Assembly (NCBI RefSeq): GCF_001571145.1
Contig: NZ_BCTF01000008.1
Coordinates: 106,611-170,610, forward strand
Direction of reading: 5' to 3'
DNA from: Hydrogenophaga flava NBRC 102514
GTDB lineage: Bacteria; Pseudomonadota; Gammaproteobacteria; Burkholderiales; Burkholderiaceae_C
DNA: 64,000 nt
Below are positions 58,930-64,000 of the stretch, piece by piece. The number at the start of each line of letters is the position of its first letter. Within the stretch, counting starts at the first letter, position 1. Under the pieces are notes generated by a model. The model had not been told where the DNA came from. It searched no databases and worked only from the letters and a program-made list of their open reading frames with translations. The translations under genes were made by a program, and so were the position numbers.

Positions 58930-59334
58930 TCAGGAAGCGAGCGTGGCCGGACGGCCACCACGACCGATGGAGCCGACCGAGATGGTGGCCACCCCGGGGG
59001 GCGCGGCGTTCTCGGCGCTGCTGCAGCCGCAGGCGGCCTGGTTCGGGTTGATGAAGCTCAGGCCCGACGAAGTGGCGGTCTCGGTGAAGTCGATCGTCAC
59101 GCCGTCCAGCAGCAACCGGCTTTCGGCCGCCAGGAACAGCTTCAGGCCCGAGACCTCGAAGGCCTGTTCGCCTTCCTTGGGCGCGGCCGCGGCGGCGAAC
59201 TCGGAGCTGTAGCCCGAGCAGCCGCCCGGGCTGACCTGCAGGCTCAACCCGGCGCCCGCGGGCAGGCCCGAGAAACGCACGATGCGGCCGATGAATTTCT
59301 GCGCGGCCGGGGTCAGGGTGAAGTTGGCGGCCAT
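58930..59334 (-). CDS. Nif-specific IscA/HesB-type iron-sulfur carrier
   Basis: A 134-aa A-type carrier. FTLTPAAQKFIGRIVRFSG opens it; VSPGGCSGYSSEF and NQAACGCSS provide the three conserved cysteines. It is two bases downstream of fdxN. The same kind of gene (iscA-nif) follows nifB or precedes nifU in other diazotrophs. The C-terminal tail of about 25 residues (GVATISVGSIGRGGRPATL) is extra compared with housekeeping IscA. Confidence 0.87.
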   Translation of the reverse strand: MAANFTLTPAAQKFIGRIVRFSGLPAGAGLSLQVSPGGCSGYSSEFAAAAAPKEGEQAFEVSGLKLFLAAESRLLLDGVTIDFTETATSSGLSFINPNQAACGCSSAENAAPPGVATISVGSIGRGGRPATLAS

Positions 59335-59336
59335 GT

Positions 59337-59531
59337 TCAGACCTTCACGATGCAGCCGTCGACCGGGCAGACCGCCACGCACTGCGCCTCGTCGAAGTGG
59401 CCTTCGCACTCGGTGCACTTGGCCGGGTCGATGATGTAGGTGCCGCCCTTTTCGCGGATGGCGACGTTCGGGCACTCGGGCTCACAGGCGGAGCAGCCGG
59501 TGCAGGTGGAGGCGATGATCTTGTAGGCCAT
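59337..59531 (-). CDS. fdxN: 2[4Fe-4S] ferredoxin FdxN
   Basis: A 64-aa ferredoxin: [16 protein letters not shown] and [20 protein letters not shown], with the 8-residue insertion (EGHFDEAQ) typical of nif FdxN. It lies 63 bp downstream of nifB and serves NifB or nitrogenase as electron donor. Confidence 0.93.
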   Translation of the reverse strand: MAYKIIASTCTGCSACEPECPNVAIREKGGTYIIDPAKCTECEGHFDEAQCVAVCPVDGCIVKV

Positions 59532-59594
59532 GGTGGTTCTCCTTCAGGGGATCAGGGGGTCGTGGGGAAACTCGGGGTTCGTTGACAACGCGGC

Positions 59595-61190
59595 TCAGGC
59601 CGCCGCGGCCAGGCCGGTGAAGGCGCCCTGGCGGATCTGCGCGTCGCCGCGGTCCTGGTGGGTGATCTCGCCGGCCGCAATGCGCTGGCGGTAGCCGCTG
59701 AACCAGTCCAGCGCGGCCTTCTCGATGAACTCGCCGCTGTACTGCTCCACCGGCTCGATGCCGGCAGCGCTGAGTTCGTCGCGCGGGCAGGCGCCGATCT
59801 TGGCGACCAGCACCGCATGGCAGTCGTTGATCGCCTTGACCACGCTGGGCAGCTGCTCGTCGTCGCCATGGCCGCCCTGGCAGTACAGGTCCACACGGCG
59901 GTGGCCAACGAACAGGGCCTCGGCGGCGCTGACTTCAAAGATCTGGAACTCGGTGACGTGGCCGAAGTGCTCGTTGACCCGACCGCCGCCCTTGGTGGCG
60001 ACCGCCACCAGCACCTTCATGTGCTGGTCGACATCGATCGCGGCGCTGGCGGCCAGCGCGTCCTGCTTGGCGGCGTGCTGCGCCTGGCGCTCGGCCTCCA
60101 CCTTCTCCTGGTAGCTGCGGCGTTTGTCGAGGTCGTACACGACCTCCATCTCTTCGATCTTGTCGAGCGTGAACTCTTCCGAGCGGTCTTCGCCCAGCAG
60201 GCCCACCGCGTCGGCGCGGCACTGGCGGCAGTGGCGCATCAGGTTCGCGCCGCCCATGCAGGCGTCCTGCACCACCTTCAGCTCCTGCGCGGTGGGGCCG
60301 CGCTGGCCGGTCAGGCCGAACACCGTGCCGTGTTCCGCTTCGCTGATGAGCGGCATGATGTTGTGCAGGAAGGCGCCGCGCTTCTTTACCTCGCGGTTCA
60401 CCTCGATCAGGTGCTCGTCGTTGATGCCGGGGATCAGCACCGAGTTGATCTTGGTGAGCACGCCGCGCGCGGTCAGCATCTCCAGCCCCAGCATCTGGCG
60501 CTCGTGCAGGATCTTCGCGGCCTCGTAGCCGGTCACGCGCTTGTGGTTCCAGAAGATCCAGGGGTAGATCTTCTCGCCCACGGCCGGGTCCACCATGTTG
60601 ATGGTGATCGTCACGTGGTCCACGTTGTATTTGCAGATCTCGTCCACGTGGTCCGGCAGCGCCAGGCCGTTGGTCGAGATGCAGAGCTTGATGTCGGGCG
60701 CCTGCTCCTGGAGCATGCGGAAGGTGTCGAAGGTCTTGGCCGGGTTGGCCAGCGAATCGCCGGGGCCGGCGACGCCGAGCACCGTCATCTGCGGAATCTC
60801 GCTCGCGACCGCGACCACCTTCTTGACGGCCTGCTCGGGCGTGAGCTTCTGGCTCACCACGCCTGGGCGGCTTTCGTTGGAGCAGTCGTACTTGCGGTTG
60901 CAGTAGTTGCACTGGATGTTGCAGGCCGGCGCCACAGCCACGTGCATGCGGGCGTAGTGGTGGTGCGCCTCTTCGGAGTAGCAGGGGTGGTTCTTGACCT
61001 TGTCCCAGATCTCGGCCGGCATGTCGTCGGGGCCACCCGACGAGCCACAACTGGCCTTGCCCTCGCCACCGGTGGTGCCACAGCCGCCACCCGCGTCCGG
61101 CACATCGAGCCTGGCGCCCAGCGGCTTGATCGAGCCGATGGACAGGTACGTCTTGGCGGGCATGGAACCCGCAGCGGTGCTTGTCGACAT
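59595..61190 (-). CDS. nifB: NifB, radical SAM FeMo-co precursor synthase
   Basis: A 531-aa enzyme that fuses two 4Fe-4S clusters and inserts carbide to make NifB-co. Radical SAM triad in [20 protein letters not shown] (about residues 92-111), [14 protein letters not shown] downstream, [17 protein letters not shown] for the accessory clusters. The C-terminal NifX-like domain begins near residue 396 ([20 protein letters not shown]). Start at 61190 has GGAAGG 8 nt upstream. Head of the long nif train running to 50443. Confidence 0.97.
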   Translation of the reverse strand: MSTSTAAGSMPAKTYLSIGSIKPLGARLDVPDAGGGCGTTGGEGKASCGSSGGPDDMPAEIWDKVKNHPCYSEEAHHHYARMHVAVAPACNIQCNYCNRKYDCSNESRPGVVSQKLTPEQAVKKVVAVASEIPQMTVLGVAGPGDSLANPAKTFDTFRMLQEQAPDIKLCISTNGLALPDHVDEICKYNVDHVTITINMVDPAVGEKIYPWIFWNHKRVTGYEAAKILHERQMLGLEMLTARGVLTKINSVLIPGINDEHLIEVNREVKKRGAFLHNIMPLISEAEHGTVFGLTGQRGPTAQELKVVQDACMGGANLMRHCRQCRADAVGLLGEDRSEEFTLDKIEEMEVVYDLDKRRSYQEKVEAERQAQHAAKQDALAASAAIDVDQHMKVLVAVATKGGGRVNEHFGHVTEFQIFEVSAAEALFVGHRRVDLYCQGGHGDDEQLPSVVKAINDCHAVLVAKIGACPRDELSAAGIEPVEQYSGEFIEKAALDWFSGYRQRIAAGEITHQDRGDAQIRQGAFTGLAAAA

Positions 61191-61234
61191 GAAGACCCTT
61201 CCTGCGACCGACCATGGCCGCGCCGGGAGCCTTC

Positions 61235-61250
61235 AGCGAAATCCGTGCCA
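61235..61250 (-). promoter_or_regulatory. Sigma-54 (-24/-12) promoter of nifB
   Basis: Minus-strand TGGCACGGATTTCGCT has a perfect TGGCACG -24 box and a TCGC version of the -12 TTGC. The start should be about 61225, giving a 35-nt leader. Confidence 0.75.
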
Positions 61251-61294
61251 CGGAAAAAACCGTTTCAGATCAACGGTTTGTGAGGTTTGTCGTG

Positions 61295-61310
61295 TGTAGG
61301 AAAGGGGACA
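61295..61310. promoter_or_regulatory. NifA upstream activator site of nifB
   Basis: TGT-AGGAAAGGGG-ACA, a perfect TGT-N10-ACA element centred about 60 bp upstream of the nifB -24 box. It lies near the point where base composition drops toward the reverse-transcriptase genes. Confidence 0.7.
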
Positions 61311-61319
61311 GGCAACCAA

Positions 61320-61510
61320 ACAAAAGCCATATTGAGTCGAAGTTCCGACAAAACGCAGAAGTGTCTGCGCTCGCAACAAGCAAAGCTCCCGCTCGGAAGC
61401 TGTGCAGCAAGGCAGCGATACCCCGGAGTAGAGTGTTGAGGTACAAAAGCAATCGTGACCATTCACGATAGATCAGCAACGCCTTACAACTAAATTGCTT
61501 GAAGACGGAG
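61320..61510 (+). ncRNA. Candidate structured RNA upstream of the reverse-transcriptase pair
   Basis: This non-coding stretch holds three stem-loops in a row: CGCAGA/TCTGCG with a 4-nt loop (61354-61369), an 8-position stem with one mismatch (61380-61387 with 61398-61405) and ATCGTGA/TCACGAT with a 4-nt loop (61452-61469). Several DRT defence families need a non-coding RNA, which is often encoded beside the RT genes. No ACACAC-type template is seen on this strand. It is a candidate by location and folding only, and may simply be a leader. Confidence 0.35.
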
Positions 61511-61514
61511 GAAC

Positions 61515-62735
61515 ATGGATCCAAGCTACTCTGAGAAATCCTTCTGGCGACTTCTCCGCAAAGGCGATGTTCAAAATTTCAGTCTTGGAAAAAGCAGATC
61601 TGAGATCCGAACAAAACTGCAGGAGGTAGAAGCTGCTGCCGCTTCAAGCTCGTTCCATTTCTCGGCATTCACACTCGTAACCAGAAATGGCTTCAATGCT
61701 TACACCACCAACAGCGCAAATGATGAGTTCATTTTGCGCAAGGTTGCAGACAACATCAAACGGGCGCTAAACATTAAGCCCTCCGATCGAGCCGAACTCA
61801 TACCGACTGCCATTCAACTTGTTCGTGAAGCAAGAGACTGCACAATTCATAAACTTGATATTGAGCTATTTTTCGAATCAATCTCAAAAGATGATTTAAT
61901 TCAAAAGATAAAGCTTGAACAGTCCCTCGACTCCCGCACGAAAGACTTCATTCAGATACTGTTAAAGTCACCTCAACTCAAGAATCTTCCGGGCATACCG
62001 CGAGGTCTATCGGTCAGCCCAATCCTTGCAGAATACTATCTATCCAATCTAGAACGGTTTTGTCGACGCATAAGCTACTCATATTTCTACTCAAGGTACG
62101 TCGACGATATGCTATTTTTCTGTCACAAGCCGGCTGCACAACTAGAGGCGGAAGTCGAAGCAGCGCTTCCCAAAGGACTGTCACTCAACCTCAAGAAGAG
62201 CAGCCACATATTCATCAACAAAGACGGCTACCTAGCTGCAGGCTCGCCCAACCAGTCTATTAGCTACCTTGGCTACGAAATATTTCCAGCCCTTTCGAAG
62301 TCAGCCCCGATCAGAATATCGATTCCAAAAAAGAAAATTGAAAAAATCAAAACCCGAATAGCACTTTCATTTCTTCGATTCTCGGTTGATCAAAACTTTT
62401 GCGCACTCAAAAATCGAATTCAATTCATCAGCAGCAACTTTAATGTCGGAGGAACAAAGCAGAGCGGAAAACTGTACTCTGGGATTCACTACAACCATAA
62501 GTACATGGACCCACAGTCCGCCGAAGCGGTATTCCAGGAAATCGATCAGTATTTGCAGAAATTGATATACGCAAAAAAAGGCAGCTTTGGAAAGCGGTTG
62601 GGACCACTACTAACAAATAAGCAGCGAAAAGATCTCGCCTCACACTCTCTCCTAGCAGGCCACCGGAATCAGGTATATAGGCACTTCACGAATAAGACAT
62701 TAGGAGAAGTAAAGGAGGTTTGGCAACATGCGTAA
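61515..62735 (+). CDS. drt3a: Antiphage reverse transcriptase, Drt3a-like
   Basis: A 406-aa RT. Motif A IHKLDIELFFESIS (Asp at about 115), motif B GIPRGLSVSPILAEYYL (160-176), motif C SRYVDDMLFF (YVDD at 195-198) and a following YLGYEI block give an intact polymerase core. No intron maturase, HNH or retron msr/msd is present. The N-terminus YSEKSFWRLLRKGDVQNF and the overlapping larger RT downstream match the two-RT DRT type 3 layout. Codon use is AT-rich, unlike all nif genes. GGAGGA stands 4 nt before the ATG. The type is assigned from memory of the family, so retrieval by profile is needed to confirm. Confidence 0.75.
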   Translation: MDPSYSEKSFWRLLRKGDVQNFSLGKSRSEIRTKLQEVEAAAASSSFHFSAFTLVTRNGFNAYTTNSANDEFILRKVADNIKRALNIKPSDRAELIPTAIQLVREARDCTIHKLDIELFFESISKDDLIQKIKLEQSLDSRTKDFIQILLKSPQLKNLPGIPRGLSVSPILAEYYLSNLERFCRRISYSYFYSRYVDDMLFFCHKPAAQLEAEVEAALPKGLSLNLKKSSHIFINKDGYLAAGSPNQSISYLGYEIFPALSKSAPIRISIPKKKIEKIKTRIALSFLRFSVDQNFCALKNRIQFISSNFNVGGTKQSGKLYSGIHYNHKYMDPQSAEAVFQEIDQYLQKLIYAKKGSFGKRLGPLLTNKQRKDLASHSLLAGHRNQVYRHFTNKTLGEVKEVWQHA

Positions 62736-64000
62736 AAATATGATCAAGATACGCAAATCGGACAATCTAAGATCATTGCTGACCGAAACACTTCCGTATG
62801 AAGTTCCGCTCCCATTCTCCAACGAGGGGCTGTATGATTTCTTGAAGACCAACTCGCAAGATGCCTTCAAAAACGAAGTTCACCCCGAATTAGATTTGCT
62901 GTCGACGAGTAGTTTCACCATCCCATACTCGTTCAAAATTAGAAAGAGTCCATCGGAGTACAGGACTCTTTCAATCATGCATCCTTCGATGCAGATAGAA
63001 GTTGCAAACTTCTATCAGAGCTACAGCAGCATGATTCTTGCGCAATGCAAGAAGAGCAACTGGACACTCCGTGCTCCGGCTGTTGTGGCAACCTATTTTG
63101 TTGAGCGATCAAGAATTGCAAAAGAGTCAGCCAGCAAAAGCTCTGGTGTGGAACAAGCTACTTCAGGTTTCGACCACTTAGCAAGAAACGCATCGTCATA
63201 TTTTGCCTACCGCCCATACAGCCTCCTTCATAGGTTCGTCGACTCGTCAGAGTTTCACAGGCTCGAAAGAAAATATGAGCATCTTTTGCGACTGGATATA
63301 TCCCAGTGCTTTGGCAGGATATATACACACACCATCGAATGGGCCGTCAAGAGCAAAGAACATGCTAAAGACAACAGAAATAGCGTCTCAAAGACATTTG
63401 AGGCAAAGTTCGACAGGTTGATGCAGCGAGCGAACTATGATGAGACAGCAGGAATATTGGTCGGCCCGGAAGTCTCAAGAATATTTGCTGAAATAATTCT
63501 CCAGCAGATCGATTTAGATATCGAAGAGACACTTAGCACTTCGAAAAATCCACTAAGAGCAGGCGCCGACTACGATATCAGGAGATATGTAGATGACTAT
63601 TTTGTATACGCCCGGAGCACAGAGGTTCTCCAGCGAATTCAGCTGACAGTCTCAGAATGCTTGAAGCCTTACCGTTTAAGTTTAAACGAGTCAAAGTCCG
63701 AGATTCTTCGTCGTCCATTTTCGTCTCCGGAAACAATGGCGAGGCCGCAAGTTGCGAGGATTTTGGAAGAGTACTTTGAAAAGTCCATTTCCTCTGAGGG
63801 CGTAGAAGAGCCCGTTTCAGGAAAGTCAAAAAAGGTATTCAGACCAACACGAATCTCCTCCGCAGACCGACTCTCGAACTCCATCATCAGGGATATCAAG
63901 ATCGCTCTGAAAGCTAGCGAGATTCAATTTGATACGGTTTCAAATTACTTTTTCTCCACAGCAAAAAGGTTGATCTATCGCTATACGACCAAGGTAGATG
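62728..64000 (+). CDS. drt3b: Antiphage reverse transcriptase, Drt3b-like (3' end beyond window)
   Basis: The ATG at 62728 overlaps the upstream RT by 8 bp and has AAAGGAGGT 8 nt before it. 424 residues are visible before the window ends. The start (SLLTETLPYEVPLPFSNEGL) is followed by motif A LRLDISQCFGRIYTHTIEWA (Asp near 190), motif B GILVGPEVSRIFAEIIL (242-258) and motif C RRYVDDYFVYA (YVDD 287-290). The VGPEVSR motif and IYTHTIEWA are those of the abortive-infection/UG RT group, not of group II introns. No stop codon is seen, so the gene continues to the right. Confidence 0.75.
   Translation, partial: MRKNMIKIRKSDNLRSLLTETLPYEVPLPFSNEGLYDFLKTNSQDAFKNEVHPELDLLSTSSFTIPYSFKIRKSPSEYRTLSIMHPSMQIEVANFYQSYSSMILAQCKKSNWTLRAPAVVATYFVERSRIAKESASKSSGVEQATSGFDHLARNASSYFAYRPYSLLHRFVDSSEFHRLERKYEHLLRLDISQCFGRIYTHTIEWAVKSKEHAKDNRNSVSKTFEAKFDRLMQRANYDETAGILVGPEVSRIFAEIILQQIDLDIEETLSTSKNPLRAGADYDIRRYVDDYFVYARSTEVLQRIQLTVSECLKPYRLSLNESKSEILRRPFSSPETMARPQVARILEEYFEKSISSEGVEEPVSGKSKKVFRPTRISSADRLSNSIIRDIKIALKASEIQFDTVSNYFFSTAKRLIYRYTTKVD

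Noticed and set aside
61289..61300. ACACAC on the minus strand as a template of a DRT3 RNA
   Set aside because: Only three repeats, on the strand opposite the RT genes, and within the NifA site of nifB. It is probably chance.
63203..63899. Small frames in and opposite the second RT
   Set aside because: They are out-of-frame shadows of the RT, which has continuous coding with all motifs.
61515..64000. Group II intron or retron as explanation of the RT genes
   Set aside because: Neither protein shows a maturase or HNH extension, two RTs overlap in one operon, and no intron ends or msr/msd pair is visible.

Overview
The window reads as a chromosome segment of a GC-rich, polyhydroxyalkanoate-making, nitrogen-fixing betaproteobacterium, most likely of the order Burkholderiales (Comamonadaceae/Sphaerotilaceae-like). 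The clues are PhaR, RNase R and RimO of that type, the nif gene order, DraT/DraG, and a GC-rich intergenic element of the kind seen in that group. No species can be named from sequence alone.

Layout. (1) 1-7644 is core chromosome: the end of a FAD amino-acid oxidoreductase, nnr (NAD(P)HX repair), YggT, rnr, two tRNA-Leu(CAG), rimO and phaR. (2) At 7662-7711 only the 3' half of a tRNA-Val(GAC) remains, with its terminator. I read this as an attachment-site remnant marking the left edge of a large integrated island that contains the rest of the window. (3) 8247-22430 is nif block I. On the minus strand it holds nifHDK, a Shethna FeSII-like ferredoxin, three small unknown genes and a ferritin-like protein, then nifENX, accessory genes, fdxB and nifQ. 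On the plus strand an unknown gene is followed by draT, draG and an FmdB-type zinc ribbon, divergent from nifH. (4) 22558-32772 is a cobalamin riboswitch followed by an anaerobic-type corrin-ring operon (cbiM-like, F, X, C, D, ET, L, split G, a CbiG-C/BluB fusion, H and a 2Fe-2S protein). (5) 32726-44365 is a nitrogen-scavenging operon: AtzF, AtzG, AtzE, AtzH, a BMP-type ABC importer, formamidase, BiuH, a second cysteine hydrolase and a GntR regulator. (6) 44459-49649 is molybdate uptake and homeostasis (modABCD, modE, a molbindin, a lone NifX-like protein). (7) 49667-61190 is nif block II on the minus strand. It runs as one long train from nifB (fdxN, iscA-type, TPR, LRV, two NifZ-type genes, nifS, nifT, a DegT-family protein without its catalytic lysine, a SIR2-like protein, ferredoxin, amine oxidase). 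(8) 61515-64000 is much more AT-rich and holds two overlapping reverse transcriptases, best read as a DRT type 3 antiphage system. The second is cut by the window end.

How it works together. Sigma-54 (-24/-12) promoters and NifA-type TGT-N10-ACA sites lie in front of nifH, the divergent draTG group, nifE (promoter only) and nifB, so most nif genes look like one NifA regulon. Mo import and the molbindin supply FeMo-co synthesis through NifQ/NifB/NifEN. FeSII and the ferritin-like protein probably protect nitrogenase. DraT/DraG switch NifH off and on at the arginine present in its CAGRG motif. The biuret/carboxybiuret operon supplies ammonia when such N compounds are present. nifA, nifU, nifV, nifW, cyanuric acid hydrolase, cbiJ and cbiA are not in the window. 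The reverse-transcriptase pair is compositionally foreign to all of this and sits 325 bp from the nifB start.
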